This document shows, piece by piece, positions 1 through 9,050 of a stretch of DNA of 9,050 nt. The position numbers and the translations under genes were made by a program. Position 1 is the first letter of the stretch. Each line of letters opens with the position of its first letter. Below the pieces are notes generated by a model. The model did not search any database, had not been told where the DNA came from, and saw only the letters and a program-made list of their open reading frames with translations. Source of the DNA: an uncultured Prevotellaceae bacterium (lineage in GTDB: Bacteria; Bacteroidota; Bacteroidia; Bacteroidales; Bacteroidaceae); assembly GCA_946539475.1 (NCBI GenBank), contig CAMNHM010000107.1, forward strand, positions 1 through 9,050. The letters are read 5' to 3'.

Positions 1-51
1 ACACGTCTGGGGGGCGCGAGGTCGCTGGTTCGAGTCCAGTAGCCCCGACCA
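1..51 (+). tRNA. tRNA-Pro(GGG), 3' part only (5' end lies outside the window)
   Basis: The window opens inside a tRNA, at about standard position 26. The T arm is clear: a 5-bp stem (24-28 with 36-40, including one G-T pair) closes the loop TTCGAGT. It is followed by the acceptor 3' strand AGCCCCG (41-47), discriminator A (48) and an encoded CCA (49-51). Counting back through a 5-base variable region gives a 7-base anticodon loop at 7-13 with T33 at 8, anticodon GGG at 9-11 and G37 at 12. G at position 72 implies C at position 1; a C1-G72 pair with A73 and G37 is typical of proline tRNAs. The anticodon stem (2-6 with 14-18) has one A-C mismatch (3/17) and one T-G pair. The identity rests on the partial molecule, since the D arm is missing. 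Confidence 0.85.
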
Positions 52-54
52 AGC

Positions 55-87
55 AAGAGGCTGAGAATTGATTTCTCAGCCTCTTTT
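55..87 (+). terminator. intrinsic terminator after the tRNA
   Basis: A 13-bp perfect stem (55-67 pairs with 73-85) closes a 5-base loop. The 3' arm runs into a TTTT tract (84-87). It starts 3 bases after the CCA end, so it should end the tRNA transcript. The A-rich 5' foot of the stem is too short for a strong terminator on the other strand. Confidence 0.88.
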
Positions 88-133
88 GTCTACATACCAC
101 ACGCCGATACTCTGAGATGCGAAGTGGGCCTCG

Positions 134-152
134 GGCTATCGACGGCATAGCC
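134..152. repeat. short hairpin in the upstream region of the efflux operon
   Basis: GGCTAT (134-139) and ATAGCC (147-152) form a 6-bp stem with a 7-base loop. A second pairing, AAGTGG (122-127) with CCACTT (151-156), is mutually exclusive with it. It lies upstream of the proposed efflux promoter. It could be a weak second terminator for the tRNA transcript, since TTTT follows at 155-158, or an operator, or chance. Confidence 0.25.
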
Positions 153-158
153 ACTTTT

Positions 159-205
159 GCATTAAAAAAAGATAATTTCTGGGGCGTGTTGTGGGATTTT
201 AATGC
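159..205. repeat. 9-bp inverted repeat upstream of the efflux promoter
   Basis: GCATTAAAA (159-167) is exactly complementary in inverted order to TTTTAATGC (197-205), with 29 bases between. The right arm ends 8 bases before the proposed -7 element at 214. The arm centres are 38 bp apart. This arrangement could bind a dimeric regulator of the efflux operon, but no regulator gene is next to it. The arms are AT-rich, so chance is a real alternative. Confidence 0.3.
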
Positions 206-213
206 TTTTTTTG

Positions 214-221
214 TACTTTTG
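214..221 (+). promoter_or_regulatory. Bacteroidetes-type -7 element for the efflux operon
   Basis: TACTTTTG matches the Bacteroidetes primary sigma factor -7 consensus TAnnTTTG. It is about 49 bases upstream of the adaptor start codon, predicting transcription from near 228 and a leader of about 40 bases. I see no convincing -33 TTTG at the usual spacing. An 8-base palindrome, GCAATTGC (226-233), lies at the predicted start point and could be an operator; this is a weak inference. Confidence 0.55.
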
Positions 222-269
222 TGGCGCAATTGCCCGATGAAACAATCTGACGGCTAAAAACTAAACGCA

Positions 270-1376
270 ATGAAACGAACTACGATACTCGGAATACCGC
301 TGGCATTGAGCGCCACCCTGCTACTGACAGCCTGCGGAAAAGAACAGCCAACGAAGAAAAACGATAGCGCCCAGTACCGCACGATGGTGGTGGAGCGCAG
401 CCAACAGACGCTGCAGCAGGAGTACACCGCCCGCCTGCAGGGACAACAGATTGTGGAGATACGTCCGCAGGTGCAGGGCACGATCACTCGCATCTGCATC
501 CGCGAGGGTGAGCAGGTGAAGCGCGGACAGACGCTCTTTGTCATCGATCAGACGCCCTACGAGGCAGCCCTGCAGGTGGCACGCGCCAACGTGTCGACGG
601 CAGAGGCACGCCTGGCGACTGCAGAGCTGACGATGACGAACACCCGCGAGCTGCACGAGCAGCGTGTAGTTGGCGACTTCGAGATGCTTACAGCCCAGAA
701 CAGCCTTCGTGAAGCACAGGCAGCCTTGCAGCTGGCACGCGCCCAGGAACTAAGCGCGAGGAACAACCTGTCGTACACGGTGGTGAAGAGTCCCGTCAGT
801 GGATCGGCATCGATGATTCCGTGGCATGTGGGATCGCTCGTCGGCAGTAGCATCAGCGAGCCGTTGGTGACGGTGTCGGACGACAGCGAGGTATATGCCT
901 ACTTCTCCGTCACGGAAAGCCAGGCAATCAGTCTCATCAGCCAGTGGGGCTCGCTGGAGCAGTTTGTCAAGCAGTCGCCAGAGGTCAGCCTACGTCTGGC
1001 TACGGGTACCGACTACGACCAGCATGGACACATCGACGCCATCAGCGGGACAGTAGACCGCCAGACGGGTGCCGTGACGCTAAGGGCTGTCTTCGCAAAC
1101 CCTCAACGCATGCTCCACGACGGGGGAACAGCGACGGTGGTGGTGCCACAGACCATCGACGACTGCATCGTCATCCCACAGGAGGCTACCTACGAGCTGC
1201 AGAACCGCGTCTTCGCTTATAAGGTGGTCGACGGCATGACGAAGTCGCAGCCCATCGAGGTGTACCGCCTGAACAATGGCAGACAATATATCGTGGAAAG
1301 CGGCCTCGAGCCTGGCGACACCATCATTGCTGATGGAGCAGGACTACTGAGGGAAGGAATTATAGTCAAGAAATAA
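270..1376 (+). CDS. RND efflux periplasmic adaptor (membrane fusion protein), lipoprotein
   Basis: 368-residue adaptor of the AcrA/MexA type, linking an inner-membrane RND pump to an outer-membrane channel across the periplasm. The N terminus is a lipoprotein signal: positive MKR, a hydrophobic stretch (7-19), then lipobox LTAC with Cys22 as the lipidated residue, so the mature protein is anchored to a membrane. Residues about 61-97 (VEIRPQVQGTITRI..EGEQVKRGQ) are the first lipoyl half-motif. About 98-168 are Ala/Gln/Glu-rich helical hairpin. The second lipoyl half follows at about 172-192 (KSPVSG). A beta-barrel domain runs to about 290 and a membrane-proximal domain to the end. Length is normal for the family. 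The ATG at 270 is the only start that keeps the whole signal peptide; no Shine-Dalgarno is seen, as usual in Bacteroidetes. The stop is 3 bp before the pump start, so the two are surely co-transcribed. Substrate cannot be read from the sequence. Bacteroides homologues are called BmeA, but I do not assign the symbol. Confidence 0.95.
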   Translation: MKRTTILGIPLALSATLLLTACGKEQPTKKNDSAQYRTMVVERSQQTLQQEYTARLQGQQIVEIRPQVQGTITRICIREGEQVKRGQTLFVIDQTPYEAALQVARANVSTAEARLATAELTMTNTRELHEQRVVGDFEMLTAQNSLREAQAALQLARAQELSARNNLSYTVVKSPVSGSASMIPWHVGSLVGSSISEPLVTVSDDSEVYAYFSVTESQAISLISQWGSLEQFVKQSPEVSLRLATGTDYDQHGHIDAISGTVDRQTGAVTLRAVFANPQRMLHDGGTATVVVPQTIDDCIVIPQEATYELQNRVFAYKVVDGMTKSQPIEVYRLNNGRQYIVESGLEPGDTIIADGAGLLREGIIVKK

Positions 1377-1379
1377 GCG

Positions 1380-4300
1380 ATGCAGATTAAGACATTCATA
1401 GACAGGCCAATACTATCTGGAGTAATAGCAGTGCTGATGGTGCTGCTAGGCCTCCTGGGGCTGAGCCGCTTGGCACTGGAGCAATTCCCAGAGATTGCGC
1501 CCCCGACGGTGCGAGTGAATGCCAGCTATCCAGGCGCTAACGCCGAGACGGTGCAAAGGACGGTCATCGTACCGCTGGAGGAGGCGCTGAACGGCGTCGA
1601 GGGCATGATGTACATGTCGTCGACAGCCTCTAACAACGGGTCGGCGTCCATCGGCATCTTCTTCCGTCAAGGCACCGACCCCGACATCGCCATGGTGAAC
1701 GTGCAGAACCGCGCCGCCACCGTACAAGGACGCCTGCCCGCCGACGTGGTGAAGGGCGGACTGACTGTGCGCAAACGTCAGACGAGCAACATCAAACAGC
1801 TGGCGCTGTACAGCCCCGACGAGACGTTCGACCGCACGTTCCTAGTGAACTACACCAAAATCAATATCGAGCCCCGCTTCTCGCGAATACCCGGCGTCGG
1901 CGAGGTGAACGTGCTGGGTGCGGACTACTCGATGCGCATCTGGCTCGACCCGCTGAAGATGGCCCAGTACGGGCTGACGCCTGCCGACATCAACAAGGTG
2001 CTCGACGAGCAGAACCTCGAGGCAGCCACGGGCACACTGGGCGCCGAGTCGGAGAATACTTTCCAGTATGTGCTGAAATATCGCGGCACCTACGAGGAGG
2101 AGCAGAACTACGAACAGATGGTGGTGAAGGCCTTGCCTTCGGGCGATGTGCTGCGCCTGGGCGACATAGCACGCGTGGAACTGGGCACGCTGAACTACGC
2201 CATGATAGGCGAGACGAACGGTCACCCCGGTGTGAACATCATGATTAACCAGACGGCAGGATCGAACGCCAACGAAATTATCAACCTCATCGACAAGGAG
2301 GTGGAGGAGCTGCGCAAGAGCCTGCCGCCAGGACTGGCAATCGAGGACCTGGAGTCGAAGAAGGATTTCCTCGACGCCTCTATATGGAGCGTGCTGAAGA
2401 CGCTGATGGAGGCGCTGCTGCTGGTGATACTCGTGGTATACATCTTCCTGCAGAGCTTCCGCGCCACGCTGATACCGACCGCTGCTATCGCCGTGTCGCT
2501 GATTACGACGCTAGGTGTCATCTACGCCATCGGCTTCTCGCTGAACATGCTGACACTGTTTGCATTGGTGCTCGTCATCGGAACGGTGGTCGATGATGCT
2601 ATTGTCGTCGTGGAAGCTGTGCAGGCACAGTTCGACCGCGGCGAGCAGTCGGCATACAAAGCCACCGTCGGGGCGATGCACGACATCTCGACTGCGCTCA
2701 TCACGACGACACTCGTCTTCATGGCAGTCTTCATCCCTGTGACCTTTATCAAGGGTGTCACAGGAACGTTCTACACCCAGTTCGGACTAACCATGGCCAT
2801 TGCCGTGGGTATCTCACTATTCAACGCCATGACCCTCTCCCCTGCCCTATGCGCTCTGCTGATGACACCGCATGGGAGTGGGAAGAGGAAAGTGGAAAGT
2901 GGAGAGAGGAAAGTGGAAAGTGAAGAGTGGAAAGAGGAAAGTGGAGAGAGGAAAGTTGAAAGTTTTTCCACCCGTTTCCACCATGCGTTCAACACTGCGT
3001 TCACCGCCCTCGTCGACAAATACAGCCGAGCGCTGCAGCCACTGCTCCGCCATAGATGGATAGCCGTGGCACTGGTGGCCGTCGCCATCGGCGGACTGAC
3101 CATGTTGATGCGCACCACACGGACGGGCCTGGTGCCTAGTGAGGACATGGGCACGCTCTTTATCAATGTCCAGGCAGCACCCGGCACCAACCTCTCGCAG
3201 ACGTACAAGATCGTGAAGGAGGTGGAGTCGCGCATCAAGGACTTGCCACAACTGCGCATCTATTCACTCGTGGCAGGCACGAGCAGCAGCTTCGAGCAGT
3301 CGTCGGCAAGCGGAAACTTCACGCTGAAGCTGAAGAAATGGAGCGAGCGACAGGACGAGGGCGACGACGTGCGATCGGTGCAGGAGGAGATCTATCGCCG
3401 TACGGCCGACATCGCCAATGCTAAGATACAGGTGACGACGGGCGCGATGATCCCCGGCTTTGGACGTACGAACGGCTTCGAGCTTCACGTGCAGGATCGC
3501 AAGGGAGGTACGATGGAGGACCTGCTGACCTATACCAACCGCTTCATCGGCGCCCTCAACGAGCGGCAGGAGATCTCGCGCGCCTATACCAACTTCTCGA
3601 TGAACTATCCGCAGCTGCAGGTCAGCATTGACGCTGCCCTCTGCAAGCGCCACGGCGTGTCGCCGAGCGATGTATTGGCAGCACTACACGGATATATCGG
3701 AGGGTCGTACGCCTCAAACTTCGTACGCTTCACAAAGCTCTATCGCGTGATGGTTCAGGCTGCCCCCGAGTATCGTCTCGACGAGCAGTCGCTGAACAAC
3801 ATCTTCGTCAGGAACGACCGCGGGGAGATGTCGCCCATCGGGCAGTATATCACCCTGAAACGCATCTACGGATCGGAGACACTCTCGCGCTTCAACCTCT
3901 TCCCCAGCATCCTCGTCAGCGGCGTGCCTGCCGACGGCTACAGCACGGGACAGGCCATCGAGGCCATACGTGAGACGGCATCGGAGGTGCTGCCCGAGGG
4001 CTACGGCTACGACTTCGGCGGGATGACACGTGAGGAAGCATCATCACAGGACACTACGACGCTGGTGTTCATCGTCTGCATCATCTTCATCTACCTCTTC
4101 CTCTGCGCACTCTACGAGAGCCTCTTCGTGCCACTCGCCGTCATCCTCAGCGTGCCCTTCGGACTGGCGGGCTCCTTCATCTTCGCTCAGCTATGGGGAC
4201 TGGAGAACAACATCTACATGCAGACGGGACTGATCATGCTCATCGGACTGCTGTCGAAGACGGCAATACTGCTCACGGAATATGCCACGGAGCGCCGGCG

Positions 4301-4586
4301 ACAGGGCATGTCGATCGTCGAGGCTGCCGTCTCGGCAGCGAAGGTGCGACTGCGTCCCATCCTGATGACGTCGCTGACGATGATATTCGGACTGCTGCCC
4401 CTTGCATTGGCAACGGGTGTCGGTGCCAACGGCAACCGGTCGCTGGGCGTGGGCACCGTGGGTGGAATGGTCGTCGGTACGCTGGCACTACTCTTCATAG
4501 TACCGGCACTCTTCGTCGTCGTCAAGAGCATTGAGGAGAGAATCGGCAACCGACATAAAAAGGACGCCTCCATCGAAGCGTCCTGA
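1380..4586 (+). CDS. RND efflux pump, inner-membrane transporter (AcrB/HAE1 family)
   Basis: 1068-residue proton-driven transporter that should export hydrophobic or amphiphilic compounds through the adaptor encoded just upstream. Twelve membrane segments are recognisable: one at about 10-28, five at about 337-492, one at about 560-578, and five at about 893-1047. Two large periplasmic porter/docking regions lie between them. The proton relay is intact: paired Asp405-Asp406 in TM4 (TVVDDAIVVVE) and Lys960 in TM10 (LLSKTAILLTE), matching Asp407/Asp408 and Lys940 of E. coli AcrB. The N-terminal Asp pair is offset by -2 and the Lys by +20, so about 22 residues are extra between them. Most of this is at residues 499-529, a charged repeat (KRKVESGERKVES..) encoded by 7-bp units at 2874-2964, in the cytoplasmic linker between the two halves. 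The start is 3 bp after the adaptor stop, with no clear ribosome-binding site. The last eight codons overlap a terminator-like hairpin for the opposite strand. No outer-membrane channel gene follows. Family certain; substrate unknown. Confidence 0.96.
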   Translation: MQIKTFIDRPILSGVIAVLMVLLGLLGLSRLALEQFPEIAPPTVRVNASYPGANAETVQRTVIVPLEEALNGVEGMMYMSSTASNNGSASIGIFFRQGTDPDIAMVNVQNRAATVQGRLPADVVKGGLTVRKRQTSNIKQLALYSPDETFDRTFLVNYTKINIEPRFSRIPGVGEVNVLGADYSMRIWLDPLKMAQYGLTPADINKVLDEQNLEAATGTLGAESENTFQYVLKYRGTYEEEQNYEQMVVKALPSGDVLRLGDIARVELGTLNYAMIGETNGHPGVNIMINQTAGSNANEIINLIDKEVEELRKSLPPGLAIEDLESKKDFLDASIWSVLKTLMEALLLVILVVYIFLQSFRATLIPTAAIAVSLITTLGVIYAIGFSLNMLTLFALVLVIGTVVDDAIVVVEAVQAQFDRGEQSAYKATVGAMHDISTALITTTLVFMAVFIPVTFIKGVTGTFYTQFGLTMAIAVGISLFNAMTLSPALCALLMTPHGSGKRKVESGERKVESEEWKEESGERKVESFSTRFHHAFNTAFTALVDKYSRALQPLLRHRWIAVALVAVAIGGLTMLMRTTRTGLVPSEDMGTLFINVQAAPGTNLSQTYKIVKEVESRIKDLPQLRIYSLVAGTSSSFEQSSASGNFTLKLKKWSERQDEGDDVRSVQEEIYRRTADIANAKIQVTTGAMIPGFGRTNGFELHVQDRKGGTMEDLLTYTNRFIGALNERQEISRAYTNFSMNYPQLQVSIDAALCKRHGVSPSDVLAALHGYIGGSYASNFVRFTKLYRVMVQAAPEYRLDEQSLNNIFVRNDRGEMSPIGQYITLKRIYGSETLSRFNLFPSILVSGVPADGYSTGQAIEAIRETASEVLPEGYGYDFGGMTREEASSQDTTTLVFIVCIIFIYLFLCALYESLFVPLAVILSVPFGLAGSFIFAQLWGLENNIYMQTGLIMLIGLLSKTAILLTEYATERRRQGMSIVEAAVSAAKVRLRPILMTSLTMIFGLLPLALATGVGANGNRSLGVGTVGGMVVGTLALLFIVPALFVVVKSIEERIGNRHKKDASIEAS
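2874..2964 (+). repeat. 13 tandem 7-bp units inside the RND pump gene
   Basis: A strongly purine-rich tract parses without gaps into thirteen heptamers, most often GAAAGTG (five exact copies), with variants GAGAGAG, GAAAGAG, AAGAGTG and GAAAGTT. The block GAAAGTG-GAGAGAG-GAAAGT occurs twice, 42 bp apart. Three units make 21 bp, so the reading frame gives a 7-residue period (RKVESGE-like) at residues 499-529 of the pump. The tract replaces the short cytoplasmic linker between TM6 and the amphipathic helix before TM7. Composition differs sharply from the flanking sequence: almost no C on the coding strand. At most two adjacent units are identical. Confidence 0.95.
4556..4584 (-). terminator. 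intrinsic terminator of the aldo/keto reductase gene, inside the pump coding sequence
   Basis: AGGACGC (4561-4567) and GCGTCCT (4578-4584) form a perfect 7-bp, GC-rich stem with a 10-base loop. Read on the minus strand, the hairpin is followed directly by TTTTT (4561 down to 4557), the layout of an intrinsic terminator. It lies 58 bases past the stop codon of the minus-strand reductase gene. It is within the final codons of the + strand pump gene and its 3' arm touches the first base of the pump stop codon. On the + strand there is no T tract after it, so it should act mainly on minus-strand transcripts. Confidence 0.7.
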
Positions 4587-4641
4587 AGTGGGCCATAAAA
4601 GCTGGGGAGAGGGGGCTACCCCGACCTGAAGAAGATGAGGG

Positions 4642-8101
<3,460 letters not shown>

Positions 8102-8113
8102 ACTCTGTGTGGC

Positions 8114-8199
8114 GGCTCATCAGGATAGGGCTGAAGGCTCGTCAGGATAGGGCTGAAGGCTCGTCAGGATAGGGCTGAAGGGCCATCAGGATAGGGCTG
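8114..8199. repeat. 22-bp tandem repeat, about four copies, after ligA
   Basis: Three full units at 8114-8135, 8136-8157 and 8158-8179 are followed by a partial fourth at 8180-8199. Units 2 and 3 are identical; unit 1 differs at one base (CATCAGG for CGTCAGG). The fourth shares CATCAGGATAGGGCTG with unit 1 but starts GGGC. The core common to all copies is TCAGGATAGGGCTG. There are no spacers, and 22 is not a multiple of 3. I see no continuous reading frame with a start codon in either direction. The array begins 12 bases after the ligA stop, so it would be in the 3' untranslated part of the ligA mRNA. Function unknown. Confidence 0.95.
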
Positions 8200-8242
8200 C
8201 TCACAATCATGCCTGTTTTGACGAAATTATTGGCGGATTCTC

Positions 8243-8289
8243 GTTTGTTGTCGGAGCAATCATATATATAGGTAGCTCCGACAACAAAC
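8243..8289. terminator. perfect 15-bp inverted repeat between convergent ligA and pepT, probable bidirectional terminator
   Basis: GTTTGTTGTCGGAGC (8243-8257) is exactly complementary in inverted order to GCTCCGACAACAAAC (8275-8289), with a 17-base AT-rich loop containing alternating TA. The location between two converging genes suggests a shared transcription end. However, neither strand has a clean T tract after the stem, so it is not a textbook intrinsic terminator. Alternatives are a protein-binding site, a small mobile-element remnant, or an mRNA 3'-end stabiliser. Confidence 0.55.
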
Positions 8290-8363
8290 AAAAATCTGTT
8301 CACGGGCAGAAGGCCAAATCGGTCTTGTTGGAGGTACGGACAAGCGATTCAGCAGATGCTGTA

Positions 8364-9050
8364 TCAAAGAGTACGGTGGGCAGTCCGCTCACAGATCTTC
8401 ACGACAACCTGCATCGCCTTCTCCATCGACTGGATGGGAACGAACTCGAAGGGGCCGTGGAAGTTGATGCCTCCGGCGAAGATGTTCGGACAGGGCAGCC
8501 CCTTGAACGACAGCTGAGCACCGTCGGTACCGCCGCGGATGGGCCTTACCTTAGGCACTACCCCCACCTCCTCCATTGCCTTCAGGACGATGTCGACGAC
8601 GTGCATGTTGCCATCCTCAATCTTCTCACGCATATTATAATATTGGTCGCTGATGACAGCCTCGACCGTACCCTCGCCATATTTTGCGTTCATGCGCTCG
8701 GCACACTCGGCAACGAAGCGCTTGCGCTGCTCGAAACGCTCACGGTCGTGGTCGCGGATGATGTAGGAGAGGCGTCCCTGTTCGGTGTTCGTCTGCATGC
8801 CGATGAGGTGGTAGAAGCCCTCGTAGCCCTCCGTCGTCTCAGGACGCTCAGAAGCTGGCAGCATCTCGGCAAACTCAGCAGCCAGTGCGTTGGCGTTCAC
8901 CATCTTGCCCTTGGCATAGCCAGGATGGACGCTGATGCCACGGATGTTGATCTTCGCAGAGGCAGCGTTGAAGTTCTCATACTCCAGTTCCCCCACGTCG
9001 CCGCCATCCATCGTATAGGCCCACTGACAGCCGAACTTCTCCACGTCGAA
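8364..9050 (-). CDS. pepT: peptidase T (tripeptide aminopeptidase), C-terminal part; gene continues past the right edge
   Basis: About 229 C-terminal residues of a cytoplasmic zinc aminopeptidase of family M20B, which removes the N-terminal residue from tripeptides. The visible part starts with [17 protein letters not shown], where the Asp of MDGG matches the metal-binding Asp196 of the Salmonella enzyme. The dimerisation domain follows ([54 protein letters not shown]). Then come the glycine-rich [20 protein letters not shown] and the FHG motif, whose His corresponds to the metal ligand His379. The C terminus is intact. The reading frame is open to the last base of the window, and a GTG at 9044 is an internal Val, not a start. 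The N-terminal half with the other metal ligands is outside the window. The gene converges on ligA. Confidence 0.96.
   Translation of the reverse strand, partial: FDVEKFGCQWAYTMDGGDVGELEYENFNAASAKINIRGISVHPGYAKGKMVNANALAAEFAEMLPASERPETTEGYEGFYHLIGMQTNTEQGRLSYIIRDHDRERFEQRKRFVAECAERMNAKYGEGTVEAVISDQYYNMREKIEDGNMHVVDIVLKAMEEVGVVPKVRPIRGGTDGAQLSFKGLPCPNIFAGGINFHGPFEFVPIQSMEKAMQVVVKICERTAHRTL

Noticed and set aside
1..51. tRNA 3' end as an attachment site of an integrated element
   Set aside because: I find no second copy of the tRNA 3' sequence, no integrase and no mobile-element genes in the window.
121..130. 10-bp identity GAAGTGGGCC at 121-130 and 4585-4594
   Set aside because: A single 10-bp match in 9 kb is expected by chance and the flanking bases do not match.
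2771..3259. Minus-strand open frames across the 7-bp repeat region
   Set aside because: They stay open because the repeat contains almost no stop triplets on that strand; the + strand encodes a continuous, conserved pump through the same bases.
4601..4622. G-rich tract with a GGGG-CTA-CCCC hairpin as a + strand terminator or quadruplex
   Set aside because: The stem is only 4 bp, no T tract follows, and there are too few G runs for a quadruplex.
8114..8199. CRISPR array
   Set aside because: Units are directly adjacent with no spacers, only 22 bp long, and no cas gene is present.
8243..8289. Invertible promoter switch of the Bacteroidetes type
   Set aside because: Only 17 bp separates the arms, there is no TAnnTTTG element between them, and no gene starts nearby; the flanking genes both end here.
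9042..9044. GTG as the start codon of peptidase T
   Set aside because: The frame continues to the window edge (Phe-Asp before the Val) and the homologous protein has about 180 more residues upstream, so this is an internal codon and the gene is cut by the window.

Overview
The window looks like a chromosomal stretch from a member of the Bacteroidales, most likely Prevotella or a close relative with a fairly GC-rich genome. This is inferred from four things. Three intergenic promoters match the Bacteroidetes -7 element TAnnTTTG. Start codons lack Shine-Dalgarno sequences. The efflux adaptor is a lipoprotein. A Tat-exported aldo/keto reductase carries two C-terminal ferredoxin-type clusters, a family I associate with this order. 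No phage, plasmid, transposase or CRISPR gene is visible.

Layout: (1) 1-87 holds the 3' part of a tRNA, best read as tRNA-Pro(GGG), and its intrinsic terminator. (2) 88-269 is a promoter region with inverted repeats. (3) 270-4586 is a two-gene operon on the + strand: an RND efflux adaptor lipoprotein and an inner-membrane RND pump, 3 bp apart. No outer-membrane channel gene follows. (4) 4642-5988, minus strand: Tat-signal aldo/keto reductase with two [4Fe-4S] motifs. Its probable terminator lies inside the last codons of the pump gene. (5) 5989-6097: short divergent promoter region. (6) 6098-8101, + strand: complete NAD-dependent DNA ligase LigA. (7) 8102-8363: convergent intergenic region with a 22-bp tandem repeat and a perfect 15-bp inverted repeat. 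(8) 8364-9050, minus strand: C-terminal part of peptidase T, which runs off the right edge.

The adaptor and pump should work together as two parts of a tripartite drug or toxic-compound exporter and need an outer-membrane channel from elsewhere. The other genes are single-gene units with housekeeping (ligA), peptide-degrading (pepT) or redox (aldo/keto reductase) roles and no evident link to one another.

The most unusual signal is inside the pump gene. Thirteen consecutive imperfect 7-bp units (2874-2964) are translated in frame as a charged linker between the two halves of the transporter. Since 7 is not a multiple of 3, gain or loss of one unit would shift the frame and end translation within about 100 bp. 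The tandem repeat and hairpin after ligA are the next most interesting. I do not see a convincing new multi-gene system.
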